Below, one piece after another: positions 20,651 to 30,812 of a DNA stretch of 64,000 nt (within the stretch, counting starts at the first letter, position 1; each line of letters opens with the position of its first letter). The translations under genes were made by a program, and so were the position numbers. This stretch comes from Bacteroidales bacterium (lineage in GTDB: Bacteria > Bacteroidota > Bacteroidia > Bacteroidales > F082), in contig JAGYLH010000002.1 in NCBI GenBank assembly GCA_018400955.1, positions 46,520 through 110,519 on the forward strand, given 5' to 3'. The notes beneath the pieces were generated by a model. The model worked only from the letters and a program-made list of their open reading frames with translations, was not told the DNA's origin and ran no database searches.

Positions 20651-21982
20651 TTATTTTACCGTAACCAACTCAATGTCAAAAACAAGTGGCGAATAGGGTG
20701 TGATATCATTGCCACGTTTGCTGGCCCCATAGGCCAAATTGCTGGGTATGATCAACCGGGCTTTACCTCCCGCATGCATCAACATAATGCCTTCTTCCCA
20801 GCCGCGAATTACTTGTCCAACACCTACTTGAAACTCAAAAGTTTGCCCCATTTCCTTAGATGATTGCAAAGGAATACCAAATATATTGTATAGGGTGTAA
20901 TGCACTTCAACAGTACTGCCTTCTGTGGGAGTTACTCCGTCACCTGCCTCTTGCTCAATATAATAAAGCCCCGATGCCAATGGCTCAACATCAATTTTTT
21001 GGTCATTAATATAATGCTCAATCAACATAGGCTCATTCATCCGTGCTTGTTCTGCTGCCGCTTCTTCAGCTTTTACTTTTTCAAGACGTTCTTTTTCAAC
21101 TTGTTCAAGTGATAAAATATCCATGAGTTCAAGTTGATAAACCAGTGTTGTAAAAGGCGGTAAAACCTGTGGCACACCTACGCTATCATAGGCCAACTGC
21201 GAGGGAACTATAAGTTTGGTTTTCCCAGCTTTGCGCAAATATCCTATCCCTTCGCTGAATCCTTTTGTTTCAAATTCGCTTCCGTATTCCACATCAATTG
21301 GATCCATACCATAGCTGGTAAACAATTGGGAACCATCCAGCTTTTCAATGGTAAAATGCAATCGCAACATTTCACCTTTTTTGGGTAATCGACCTGTACC
21401 TCGCTTTTCTTCAACAACATACATTCCGGATGTCTTTGGTTCGACAGTAATACTATTAGCAGCCAGATAAACCTCAATCTCACTTCTCTCTTGGGCCCGC
21501 AATTCATTATACAACATTCGTTGTTCCGTAGCTATTTCTTCCGAAGTCTGAATATTTATCAGTTTGACATCAAAAAACATATCGCTTCCCGGCTCGACAA
21601 AATCAGGCAGTTCCGGATAACCGGCAGTTACCATAAAAAATGAATCTGCTGGAAAAACAAATGTAACAGAGTCGCCAATATGAAGAAAACCAAGCCCTGC
21701 ATACAAATCCCCTTGAAAGGTGGGTTCAATCATGGGGAAAACAAGTGCTTCCTCGCCTTCATCCATGCTGTTAAAAAGAACCGTATCCGGCAGGCGGTAA
21801 ACCATTTCAACAGTTACGAACTCGCTCAAAATGGGTTTTTTATCAAGTTCAGATTTTTGATGATATTTAACATAAACACCATCAATCTGTTCAAAACCAG
21901 CATATTTCTGTTTACTGCATGAAATGGTCACAAAAAAAGACACAGAAAACAGTGCAAGTAAAATATTCTTAAAATTCGGCAT
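20651..21982 (-). CDS. Lipoprotein with three FKBP-like PPIase modules
   Basis: Lipobox VTISC; C-terminal module GSTVEVHYTLY...GQVIRGWEEGIMLMHAGGKARLIIPSNLAYGAS; middle FSEGIGYLRKAGKTKLIVPSQLAYDS; N-terminal divergent module. Confidence 0.88.
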   Translation of the reverse strand: MPNFKNILLALFSVSFFVTISCSKQKYAGFEQIDGVYVKYHQKSELDKKPILSEFVTVEMVYRLPDTVLFNSMDEGEEALVFPMIEPTFQGDLYAGLGFLHIGDSVTFVFPADSFFMVTAGYPELPDFVEPGSDMFFDVKLINIQTSEEIATEQRMLYNELRAQERSEIEVYLAANSITVEPKTSGMYVVEEKRGTGRLPKKGEMLRLHFTIEKLDGSQLFTSYGMDPIDVEYGSEFETKGFSEGIGYLRKAGKTKLIVPSQLAYDSVGVPQVLPPFTTLVYQLELMDILSLEQVEKERLEKVKAEEAAAEQARMNEPMLIEHYINDQKIDVEPLASGLYYIEQEAGDGVTPTEGSTVEVHYTLYNIFGIPLQSSKEMGQTFEFQVGVGQVIRGWEEGIMLMHAGGKARLIIPSNLAYGASKRGNDITPYSPLVFDIELVTVK

Positions 21983-21984
21983 CC

Positions 21985-22851
21985 TTATTCTTCAATTGAT
22001 AACAATTCCACATCAAAAACAAGCGGGGAATGTGGGGGGATACTTCCCATATCACGCTCACCATAACCTAGTTGTGATGGAATGATCAGCTTGGCTTTAC
22101 CGCCTACACGCATGAGTGCAATGCCTTCGTCCCAACCGGGAATTACTTGGCCGACACCCAGGGTAAACACAAATGGCTGCCCCCTGTCCAATGAAGAGTC
22201 GAATTTTGTACCGTCTAACAAACTACCGGTATAATGCACCTCTACCCTTTGTCCGGGTGTTGGTTGTTTGCCTTTACCTGCTTCAACTTCAACATAATAC
22301 AAACCACTTTCGGTTGGCACTACAGAAATTCCTTCGGATTCAATAAATGACATAAGATCGTTTTGTGAATCAATACGTTGTGCCTCCATCTCCTGGGTCC
22401 GTTTGGCCATGAATTCTTCTTGTGAAGCAAAATCGATTAGTTTCAAATCAAATCGAATAACATCACCAGGTTTAACAAACGGTGGGATCATGCCTGTATT
22501 AAAAACTTTGAGCATAACGGAGTCAGCAGGCGACCAAAAGCTGGCCGAATCCCCTTTGCGCATCATAGCTATTCCCTCAAAGAAATCACCTTTGAAAGCA
22601 GGCTCCATTAGAGGAAATTGCATGGGGCGCGGCATTTGTCGACTGTCGAACAATACCGAATCATTGATTGAATAAACCATTGATGCAGTAAGGACATCAT
22701 TTACTGCTGGTTGTTCGCCTTCGCTAATATCTGTGTGGAATTGATACTTCAAACCATCGGGCGTTTGCTTAACCCCATTGTTGTTGTTGCAGGAAATGCC
22801 AAGAAAAAGCATTCCGATTATCAAACTAAAAATCACTTGTCGTTGTAACAT
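21985..22851 (-). CDS. Lipoprotein with two FKBP-like PPIase modules
   Basis: Start at 22851 ([23 protein letters not shown]) removes the overlap shown in the ORF track; [65 protein letters not shown]. Confidence 0.9.
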   Translation of the reverse strand: MLQRQVIFSLIIGMLFLGISCNNNNGVKQTPDGLKYQFHTDISEGEQPAVNDVLTASMVYSINDSVLFDSRQMPRPMQFPLMEPAFKGDFFEGIAMMRKGDSASFWSPADSVMLKVFNTGMIPPFVKPGDVIRFDLKLIDFASQEEFMAKRTQEMEAQRIDSQNDLMSFIESEGISVVPTESGLYYVEVEAGKGKQPTPGQRVEVHYTGSLLDGTKFDSSLDRGQPFVFTLGVGQVIPGWDEGIALMRVGGKAKLIIPSQLGYGERDMGSIPPHSPLVFDVELLSIEE

Positions 22852-22864
22852 ACTTCTATTTATT

Positions 22865-23386
22865 TTATTGTAAATCAAGAACTTCAACATCATACACCAG
22901 GACAGTCCGCGGAGGGATACGCTGATCATCACCCAGCAACCCAAAAGCGAGGTGCGAAGGTAAAATAAATTTTGCCCTATCGCCCTGATGAAGCAATAAA
23001 ATTCCTTCTTCAAGGCCAGTTGGAACACCTCCCCGACCAACAATGAAAGTTAACTGGCCGTCTTCATCTGAACTATAGACCAAATCACCTGTTAAAAAAT
23101 GTATTTCGTAGGCCAGGCTAATTCTTTTTCCTGCAACCACCTTTTGTCCGTTTCCTTCCTTATACAACATGTATCGCAAGCCGGAGCCTGTTTTTTCCAT
23201 ATCCCATCGGTAACGGCGCACAAAATCATTAATATTTTCCTCCTCTTTATTGACCAGCACCCTGTTGGCTATTTCAAGGGATTCCTTTGCCTTTTTTGTA
23301 TCAAATGCCTTGGGCTCTGTGGGCGGTTTTCCATTATCACAAGCAAAAAAGGTGCACATTATCAAGAAAATAGCTACTAAACGCAT
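22865..23386 (-). CDS. Single-module FKBP-type PPIase lipoprotein, GldI-like
   Basis: Lipobox [24 protein letters not shown]...[33 protein letters not shown]; adjacent to a DHH phosphoesterase gene. Confidence 0.82.
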   Translation of the reverse strand: MRLVAIFLIMCTFFACDNGKPPTEPKAFDTKKAKESLEIANRVLVNKEEENINDFVRRYRWDMEKTGSGLRYMLYKEGNGQKVVAGKRISLAYEIHFLTGDLVYSSDEDGQLTFIVGRGGVPTGLEEGILLLHQGDRAKFILPSHLAFGLLGDDQRIPPRTVLVYDVEVLDLQ

Positions 23387-23387
23387 A

Positions 23388-24407
23388 TTAGTAATTCAAG
23401 GTTTCTTTAAATTCAGGCAAAACCCCTAATAAACGTGTGATGGTTTCTTTCAGACTTTGGTTGCTGTTGCCGCCAGCTGCATTGTTGTGCCCGCCGCCAT
23501 CAAAATGTTTACGTGCCAGGTCGTTTACCGAAAAATCACCTTTCGATCTGAAAGACAGGCGCACAAGATCTTTCTTTTCGGTAACCAAAACAGATAAATT
23601 GATTTTTTTCATCGACAAAGGATAGTTAACAATGCCCTCTGTATCACCTATTTGAAATCGATATTCAGTAATATCTTCCTTACTCAAATGAATGATAGCC
23701 GTATTGTACTCTTCCAAAACAATCATCCTGTTCGTAATGGCATGGCCAAGCAAGCGCAAGCGATTTTCACTGAAAGTATCGTAAACCTGTCGGTGGATCC
23801 ATTCTGCATCTATGCCAACATCTATCAATTCAGCAACTGTCCTGAAGGTATTCGCATCATTGATGGCATGGCTGAAAGAGCCGGTATCAGTCATAATACC
23901 AACAAAAACACTTTCAGCTATTTCTTTGTTTATAAGTTGTTTATCCCCCAAATCATTGATTAAATTAAAAATCAGTTCAGCTGTTGATGATTTGTTGGTA
24001 TCAAAATAGAAGTAATTGAACTGTTCAGTTTCAGGTGCGGGATGATGGTCAATCAAGGCACGGGGCACATTCGTCTTTTGCAAATCTTCCTGCAGAACGC
24101 CTGAACGGTTAATGGCATTGTAATCAAGACAAAATATAAGCTTGGCCCCTGCTATTTTCTCTTTGGCAAGTGCAGCCTGCCGGTCAAAGATGATTATTTC
24201 ATCTGCACCAGGGCACCACGACAGAAATTCAGGGTACATATTGGGGACAACCACATACACTTCCGATCCTTTTTGCCGCATATAATGCATCAATGCCAGG
24301 GAAGACCCTATGGCATCCCCATCCGGATTGGAGTGTGCCGTAATCAGAAAAGGTCCCCCATTGGCCAGTATATCATCGAATTGCTTTACAAGTGATTTGT
24401 CTTTCAT
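23388..24407 (-). CDS. DHH/DHHA1-family phosphoesterase (NrnA-like oligoribonuclease/PAP phosphatase)
   Basis: SNPDGDAIGSSLAL, LIDHHPAP, FDGGGHNNAAGG; start at 24407 (MKDKSLVKQF) preferred. Confidence 0.9.
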   Translation of the reverse strand: MKDKSLVKQFDDILANGGPFLITAHSNPDGDAIGSSLALMHYMRQKGSEVYVVVPNMYPEFLSWCPGADEIIIFDRQAALAKEKIAGAKLIFCLDYNAINRSGVLQEDLQKTNVPRALIDHHPAPETEQFNYFYFDTNKSSTAELIFNLINDLGDKQLINKEIAESVFVGIMTDTGSFSHAINDANTFRTVAELIDVGIDAEWIHRQVYDTFSENRLRLLGHAITNRMIVLEEYNTAIIHLSKEDITEYRFQIGDTEGIVNYPLSMKKINLSVLVTEKKDLVRLSFRSKGDFSVNDLARKHFDGGGHNNAAGGNSNQSLKETITRLLGVLPEFKETLNY

Positions 24408-24582
24408 GCAGTAAATATTGTAGATTTTATACTTGCAAAAGTAATCAATTCCCAAGCAACCGTAAAACCAATCTGTTAATCAGTACCTCTACGCGTAAAT
24501 GGAATAAAATGTAAACCAAGTCCTTTATTTGATTACAATTTGACCCTATTTAGTCCAAATAAAACAAGTAATTTGCTACTTC

Positions 24583-24614
24583 ATTGGCGGCTTTGTAAAA
24601 ATTGGCTACTTTTG
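24583..24614 (+). promoter_or_regulatory. Bacteroidetes-type promoter upstream of ndk
   Basis: ATTG-N20-TACTTTTG (consensus TTTG-N19/21-TAnnTTTG), 18 nt before the ndk ATG. Confidence 0.55.
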
Positions 24615-24632
24615 CCGCCAAAATAATCATCA

Positions 24633-25052
24633 ATGACAACAACAATTACATTTACAATGATCAAGCCCGGATCAGTAGCAGATGGGCACACAGGAGATAT
24701 CTTAGCCATGATCGGTCAAGGCGGTTTTGAAATTAGGGCCATGAAGAAGGTTCAGTTAAGTAAAAAACAGGCTGAATCTTTTTATGCCGTTCACAGCGAA
24801 CGCCCATTCTTTAGCAGTTTGGTAACTTCTATGAGTGCCGGCCCTGTAGTGGCTGCCATACTTGAAAAGGAAAATGCTGTTGAGGCTTACAGACAATTTA
24901 TAGGTGCCACCAATCCAGCAGATGCAGCCGAAGGAACTATCCGCAAAAAATTTGGTAAATCAATAGAAGCCAATGCTGTACATGGGTCAGATAGTGACGA
25001 AAATGCAAAAATTGAAGCTGATTTCTTTTTCAGCCAATTAGAAAGGTCTTAA
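24633..25052 (+). CDS. ndk: Nucleoside diphosphate kinase
   Basis: [51 protein letters not shown] (active-site His in the NAVHGSDS motif). Confidence 0.97.
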   Translation: MTTTITFTMIKPGSVADGHTGDILAMIGQGGFEIRAMKKVQLSKKQAESFYAVHSERPFFSSLVTSMSAGPVVAAILEKENAVEAYRQFIGATNPADAAEGTIRKKFGKSIEANAVHGSDSDENAKIEADFFFSQLERS

Positions 25053-25580
25053 TTATTCCACCGGATTATAGGAATCAAATGTTTTATCCTCGTAAAACAC
25101 GATAATCCGGCTGATTTTAGGGTGCTTAGCAACATCAAATCCCCCTTGGGCTTTAGGTTCAGGAGGGATTTTTGTTTGTGGTCCTGCCTGACCTTTCCCT
25201 GATTCAATAGCAGTATTCAAATTGCTGCCTTCATTATTTCCCTGTTTTTTACCATCAAAATCATCAAATTCAGGTTTTGCAACCATATTTTGAGGTAATT
25301 CCGGGTTACTTTCATCTCTTTGTTCAAAAAGTAAATAATCCTTGGGTTTATCTCTGCGTTCATCAGGAGGTGAAAGGGTTACCGGACCTTTCCCCATAAG
25401 CAACCAATCCAAACTAAATTCAGGATATGTCTCTTTTATTTTTACCACAAAATCAAGGCTGGGGTTGTTTCGTCCCGACAGTATATGGGAAATACCCGAA
25501 CGCTGTACATCCAAATCATCCGCAAATTTTGTGGCTGTCAAGTTTTTGGTTTTTAAAATGTGTGCTATTCTATCCTTCAT
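25053..25580 (-). CDS. XRE-family helix-turn-helix regulator
   Basis: N-terminal HTH: NLTATKFADDLDVQRSGISHILSGRNNPSLDFVVKIKETYPEFSLDWLLMGKG. Confidence 0.9.
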   Translation of the reverse strand: MKDRIAHILKTKNLTATKFADDLDVQRSGISHILSGRNNPSLDFVVKIKETYPEFSLDWLLMGKGPVTLSPPDERRDKPKDYLLFEQRDESNPELPQNMVAKPEFDDFDGKKQGNNEGSNLNTAIESGKGQAGPQTKIPPEPKAQGGFDVAKHPKISRIIVFYEDKTFDSYNPVE

Positions 25581-25618
25581 AATCTTTTAAATTACTTTAC
25601 AAAGTTAACAAACATTTG

Positions 25619-25999
25619 GTTACACTGTTAACTTTATATTGTTCACATGTGTAACTTTAAGCAAAACCCTTACATACTTATAGTTTTACTTCTAATGTAT
25701 ATCTCTATATTACTGTTTATATGATATATAAGAAATATTCTTTAAACATGTTTAAAAACGCATAATCTGCTATTTAAATTAAACATATACTTGATATAAT
25801 ATGCTATAATATACAGGTAATGAAGCTTTAAAGTAAAATATTTAGATATAGTTGAAGATTTTGCTTCTGCTAACATGTTTATTAGACGACCAATTTATAG
25901 TTACAGATGTAATCACATCTTTAAAGCACTCTTTTTATGTTATTTATAAAATTAAACGATACATATGTAACCTGTGATATTCTTGTACACATGCGTAAC
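25619..25999. promoter_or_regulatory. Cluster of five related 15-bp imperfect palindromes (core ACATnTGTAAC) upstream of the XRE regulator
   Basis: GTTACACTGTTAAC (25619), GTTCACATGTGTAAC (25641), GTTACAGATGTAATC (25900), TACATATGTAAC (25960), GTACACATGCGTAAC (25985). Confidence 0.5.
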
Positions 26000-26437
26000 A
26001 CTTCAAGAGAATGGTGTAAAAGAAGAATCTTCTCGAAGAATGGTTTTAAAAGGTACCAATCGAAGTAACTGGCATGTTGTATTGATCCCAACTCCTGTAA
26101 TGTAGCATTGATTCATTAGTCAAAACGAAATAATGAAATTTGTTGACGATTTCAGTTCCCGGGCGCAGGACAGTTACATTTGTGTATGTTAAAGCGTCCA
26201 TTATTTAAAGAATGGTTTGTTATAGTTCATTAATCGGGTTTTCGGATTGAAAAGGGAGGACCATTTTATACCCATTATTTTTATGGTGATAATCTCAATA
26301 GGTTTTCTATATTTTTTCAATTAAAGACACAATATCTACCACTTCAATCGTTAATTTTGTAACATTTGATTAAATAGCCATTTTTGGGATTACTTCATCT
26401 TTGAAAACTCTTAAAATTGTAAATTAACCTACACGAT

Positions 26438-27406
26438 ATGAGATATTTGATTTCGTTATTCTTGCTTTTATCAGTTTTTTCGTTTCCAATCATTGCCAAT
26501 ACAGCGGTTGAACCTGATCAGCCAAAAAATGATAGCATTAATTACTGGACACAAAACTTGCGCACTCAGTTTATGATGAACCAACTCAGTTTAAAAAATT
26601 GGTCATCGGGAGGAGAAAGCTCCCTATCTGTAAAAAGTATGTTGAATTACAAGCTAAACTACAAGAAGCAAGGACTTTCATTTCAGTTTGAGCACAAAGC
26701 AGACTTTGGTTTGGTGGGTTTTTCTGATAAAAGAATAGAAAAAACGGATGATCGTATGATCTACAATGTTTCCCTTTCGCACAAAGCTTGGGAGAAATGG
26801 CTTTATACCACCATGTTTACCTTTAGGTCGCAATTTGCCAATGGCTACAAATACCCAAACGACTCAACTTTGATTTCCAGCTTTTTAGCACCTGGATACC
26901 TCACTGCCTCGGTGGGATTTAGATATGAACCTTTTGAATTCGCCAGTTTCTTTATTAGTCCTGCATCTGGCAAATTAACAATTGTACAAAACCAGGATTT
27001 AGCCGATAAAGGTGCTTTTGGTGTGAAAAAGGCAGTCTTGGATACTTTGGGATTGGTCATTGAACACGGTGAAAACACCCTGGCTGAATTTGGCATCAAT
27101 TTGTTGGCAAACTTTTCAAAAGAATTGACTTCCAATGTTGAGCTGGCATCCACCTTAATCTTGTACAACAATTACCTTGATCAAATCCCTTCAAACCGTT
27201 GGAACATTGATGTTGACTGGGAAACTACGGTTAACTTCAACATCAATAAGTATTTCCAAACAGTCCTGTTTCTACACCTCAAATATGACCACAACACAAA
27301 ATTCCCGAATTATGGCGACATTGATGGGCAGGAAGTAGTTATTAGCGAGAGCCCCAAGGTGCAGTTTAAGGAATCGTTTGGAATAGCTGTTTTGTATAAA
27401 ATATAA
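26438..27406 (+). CDS. DUF3078-like outer-membrane beta-barrel protein
   Basis: Signal peptide; NYWTQNLRTQFMMNQLSLKNWSSGGESSLSVKSMLNYKLNYKK; barrel-like alternating strands to the C-terminus. Confidence 0.75.
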   Translation: MRYLISLFLLLSVFSFPIIANTAVEPDQPKNDSINYWTQNLRTQFMMNQLSLKNWSSGGESSLSVKSMLNYKLNYKKQGLSFQFEHKADFGLVGFSDKRIEKTDDRMIYNVSLSHKAWEKWLYTTMFTFRSQFANGYKYPNDSTLISSFLAPGYLTASVGFRYEPFEFASFFISPASGKLTIVQNQDLADKGAFGVKKAVLDTLGLVIEHGENTLAEFGINLLANFSKELTSNVELASTLILYNNYLDQIPSNRWNIDVDWETTVNFNINKYFQTVLFLHLKYDHNTKFPNYGDIDGQEVVISESPKVQFKESFGIAVLYKI

Positions 27407-27540
27407 AATATTATAGTTCAGGTAATTAAAAATTATTATCATTAATATTAATATTTTTTTGTCATTTCTAATATTCAACAAATTTATTTGGTGTAAATTG
27501 CTGCCTGAAAATAAAAACTAACATCAGAAAACTAAATCTT

Positions 27541-28866
27541 ATGAAAATTACAATTGTAGGAACTGGTTATGTAGGACTCGTTACCGGTACTTGTTTTGCC
27601 GAAGTAGGCATCGATGTTCACTGCGTTGATATCGATAAAAAAAAGGTTGATAACCTCAATAATGGTATCATTCCGATTTATGAACCCGGACTGGAAGAAA
27701 TGGTGGCCCGTAATGTTGAAAAGAAAAGACTTTTCTTTACCACCGATTTGCCTTCGACCCTCAAAGGCTGCAAAGTTGTGTTTAGTGCCGTGGGAACACC
27801 CCCTGATGAAGACGGCAGTGCGGATTTAAAATATGTTTTGGATGTTGCCCGTGAGGTGGGACGAAACATGGAGGAATATATCCTGATGGTTACCAAAAGC
27901 ACAGTTCCTGTTGGTACAGCCGAAAAGGTGAGGAAGGCAATGCAGGAAGAGCTCGACAAAAGGGGCGTAAAAATACCTTTTGATGTTGCTTCAAATCCTG
28001 AATTTCTGAAAGAAGGTGCTGCAGTGGACGATTTCCTAAAACCTGACCGTATTGTTGTAGGCCTCGACAGCAAAAAAGCTGAAGAGCTAATGACAAGGCT
28101 TTACAAACCCTTCACCATGAATGGCCATCCTGTTATTTTTATGGATATTGTATCAGCGGAAATGACGAAATACGCTGCCAATTCAATGCTTGCCACTAAG
28201 ATAAGTTTTATGAACGACATCGCCAACCTTTGCGAAATTGTTGGTGCTGACGTAAATATGGTCCGCAAAGGCATAGGTTCTGACAGGCGCATCGGAAAAT
28301 ATTTCATTTATCCCGGTACGGGTTATGGTGGTTCATGTTTCCCCAAAGATGTAAAAGCACTTATCAAAACGGCCAAATCCTACAATTACGACTTACGGGT
28401 TTTGAGGGCTGTAGAAGATGTCAATGAGGATCAAAAATCTGTGTTGTTTAGCAAATTGAATAAATACTACAACAACGACCTTAAAAACAAAACAATCGCT
28501 GTCTGGGGCTTATCTTTCAAACCAAATACAGACGATATGCGCGAAGCTCCCGCCCGTGTTGTAATCGCCAAACTGCTCGAAGCCGGTGCCAAGGTGCAAG
28601 CTTATGATCCGGTTGCTATGGAAGAAGCCGAAAGAATTTTCAATGATAAAATTGAATTCGCTAAGGATCAATATGATGCACTTGTTGATGCTGATGCTTT
28701 GCTGATTATAACGGAATGGTCAGAATTTAAGTTTCCAAACTACAGGGTAATTAAAAAACTACTCAAAAAGCCTGCTATTTTTGACGGTCGGAATATTTAT
28801 GACCCAAAAGAAATGACCGAAGAAGGATTTGACTATTTCTGCATAGGTGTAAGAACAAAATTATAG
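27541..28866 (+). CDS. ugd: UDP-glucose 6-dehydrogenase
   Basis: [79 protein letters not shown]. Confidence 0.97.
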   Translation: MKITIVGTGYVGLVTGTCFAEVGIDVHCVDIDKKKVDNLNNGIIPIYEPGLEEMVARNVEKKRLFFTTDLPSTLKGCKVVFSAVGTPPDEDGSADLKYVLDVAREVGRNMEEYILMVTKSTVPVGTAEKVRKAMQEELDKRGVKIPFDVASNPEFLKEGAAVDDFLKPDRIVVGLDSKKAEELMTRLYKPFTMNGHPVIFMDIVSAEMTKYAANSMLATKISFMNDIANLCEIVGADVNMVRKGIGSDRRIGKYFIYPGTGYGGSCFPKDVKALIKTAKSYNYDLRVLRAVEDVNEDQKSVLFSKLNKYYNNDLKNKTIAVWGLSFKPNTDDMREAPARVVIAKLLEAGAKVQAYDPVAMEEAERIFNDKIEFAKDQYDALVDADALLIITEWSEFKFPNYRVIKKLLKKPAIFDGRNIYDPKEMTEEGFDYFCIGVRTKL

Positions 28867-28938
28867 AATTAGAAAATTGATAATGTGGTTGTTTCAATGG
28901 TTTGGAACAACCACATTGCTTTTAAAAAAAACAATTGT

Positions 28939-29871
28939 ATGAAAAGAATATTAGTTACCGGTGGCGCAGGTTTTTTAGGCTCCCACTTGTGCGAGCGATT
29001 GCTTTCGGAAGGAAATGACGTAATTTGCCTCGATAACTATTTCACAGGGCAAAAAAAGAATGTTACGCATTTAATTGGGAATCCCTATTTTGAGCTGGTA
29101 AGGCATGATGTAACTACCCCCTATTTTGTTGAAGTTGACGAAATATATAACCTGGCTTGTCCTGCTTCGCCTGTGCACTATCAATACAATCCCATCAAAA
29201 CTGTAAAGACATCTGTTATGGGTGCCATCAATATGCTTGGGCTTGCAAAACGCATAAAAGCCAAGGTGTTACAGGCATCTACAAGCGAAGTATATGGCGA
29301 CCCAGAACAACATCCACAAAAAGAAAGCTATTGGGGCCATGTGAATCCAATCGGTCCTCGGGCCTGTTATGACGAAGGCAAGCGTTGTGCCGAGACCTTG
29401 TTCGTTAATTACCACCAACAGAACAATGTACGCATTAAGATCATACGCATTTTCAACACCTATGGCCCACGCATGCACCCCAATGATGGCCGGGTAGTTT
29501 CCAATTTCATTGTACAGGCTTTGCATGGAAAGGATATTACTATTTATGGTAACGGAATGCAAACACGTAGTTTTCAGTATGTTGATGACCTTGTTGAGGG
29601 TATGCTCAGGATGATGGGATCGAGGGAGGATTTTACCGGGCCTGTCAACCTTGGCAATCCTGGCGAATTCACCATGCTCGAATTGGCCGAAAAAGTCATT
29701 AAGCTGACGAAATCAAACTCAAAACTAATTTTTCAGCCACTCCCCGCCGATGACCCAATGCAAAGAAAACCAGATATTTCGCTGGCAAAAAAGGAGTTGG
29801 ACTGGGAACCTAAAATTAATCTTGAGGAAGGCTTAGGCCGAACAATAGATTATTTTAAAACAATTGTATAA
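28939..29871 (+). CDS. UDP-glucuronate decarboxylase (UDP-xylose synthase, SDR family)
   Basis: [92 protein letters not shown]. Start 28939. Confidence 0.93.
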   Translation: MKRILVTGGAGFLGSHLCERLLSEGNDVICLDNYFTGQKKNVTHLIGNPYFELVRHDVTTPYFVEVDEIYNLACPASPVHYQYNPIKTVKTSVMGAINMLGLAKRIKAKVLQASTSEVYGDPEQHPQKESYWGHVNPIGPRACYDEGKRCAETLFVNYHQQNNVRIKIIRIFNTYGPRMHPNDGRVVSNFIVQALHGKDITIYGNGMQTRSFQYVDDLVEGMLRMMGSREDFTGPVNLGNPGEFTMLELAEKVIKLTKSNSKLIFQPLPADDPMQRKPDISLAKKELDWEPKINLEEGLGRTIDYFKTIV

Positions 29872-29880
29872 TAAATAGTT

Positions 29881-30750
29881 ATGAATATTTTGGTTACCGG
29901 AAGCCGGGGGCAATTGGGTACTGAGCTGCGTAAAATTTCCACTATTGAGCAAGCCCACAACTGGTTTTTTACAGATGTTGATGAATTGGATATTACCAAG
30001 CCTGAGGCATTGAAAAAATTCTTCACCACAAATGCCATTGAGCTGTGCTTCAATTGTGCAGCCTATACCGCTGTTGATAAAGCTGAGGATGAACACGGAC
30101 TGGCCAACCTCCTAAATGCACAGGCTGTTGAAAATCTGGCTGATGCATGCTTACTTGTACAAGCGTTATTGATACATGTTTCTACAGACTATGTATTTGA
30201 TGGTGAAAACTTTAAGCCTTATAATGAAAGCGATCCCATCAAGCCAGTGTCTGCTTATGCATTAAGCAAAGCCATGGGTGAACAACTTTTGGGCAAGCAT
30301 CAGGCTGATTCAGTTATTGTACGCACCTCGTGGCTGTATGCCGCCAGTGGCAACAACTTTGTAAAAACCATGATGCGGCTTGGTGCTGAGCGTGATGAGT
30401 TAAAAGTAGTCGCCGATCAAATTGGTACACCTACCTGGGCTTCCGACCTGGCCTCAGCTTTATGGGTTGTAGCAAATCAATCGAAAAGGCCTGTTAAAGA
30501 AATTTATCATTTTAGCAATGAGGGAGTTATAAGTTGGTATGATTTTGCAAAAGCAATCATGGAAATTAAAAATCTCGATTGTAAGGTTTTACCAATTGAA
30601 TCAAAAGATTATCCTGTTAAGACCAAAAGGCCATTTTACAGCGTTTTGAACAAGACAAAAATTAAAAATGAATTCCATTTTGAAATCCCTTACTGGCGCG
30701 ACAGCTTAATCAAGTGCATAGCTGAAATTGATGAGCAAAAAAGTGAATAA
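29881..30750 (+). CDS. rfbD: dTDP-4-dehydrorhamnose reductase
   Basis: MNILVTGSRGQLGTELRKIS; NCAAYTAVDKAE; STDYVFDGENFKPYNESDPIKPVSAYALSKAMGEQ; RTSWLY. Confidence 0.93.
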   Translation: MNILVTGSRGQLGTELRKISTIEQAHNWFFTDVDELDITKPEALKKFFTTNAIELCFNCAAYTAVDKAEDEHGLANLLNAQAVENLADACLLVQALLIHVSTDYVFDGENFKPYNESDPIKPVSAYALSKAMGEQLLGKHQADSVIVRTSWLYAASGNNFVKTMMRLGAERDELKVVADQIGTPTWASDLASALWVVANQSKRPVKEIYHFSNEGVISWYDFAKAIMEIKNLDCKVLPIESKDYPVKTKRPFYSVLNKTKIKNEFHFEIPYWRDSLIKCIAEIDEQKSE

Positions 30751-30812
30751 GTCACATATAATCCTTACTGCCATATTGAAAATAGATAAACCAAAAAAAC
30801 ACTTATAGAATT

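Noticed and set aside
21985-23043. Apparent 180-nt overlap between two FKBP genes in the ORF track
   Set aside because: The start at 22851 (lipoprotein signal [21 protein letters not shown]) resolves the overlap; the extension is not signal-like and runs through the neighbouring gene.
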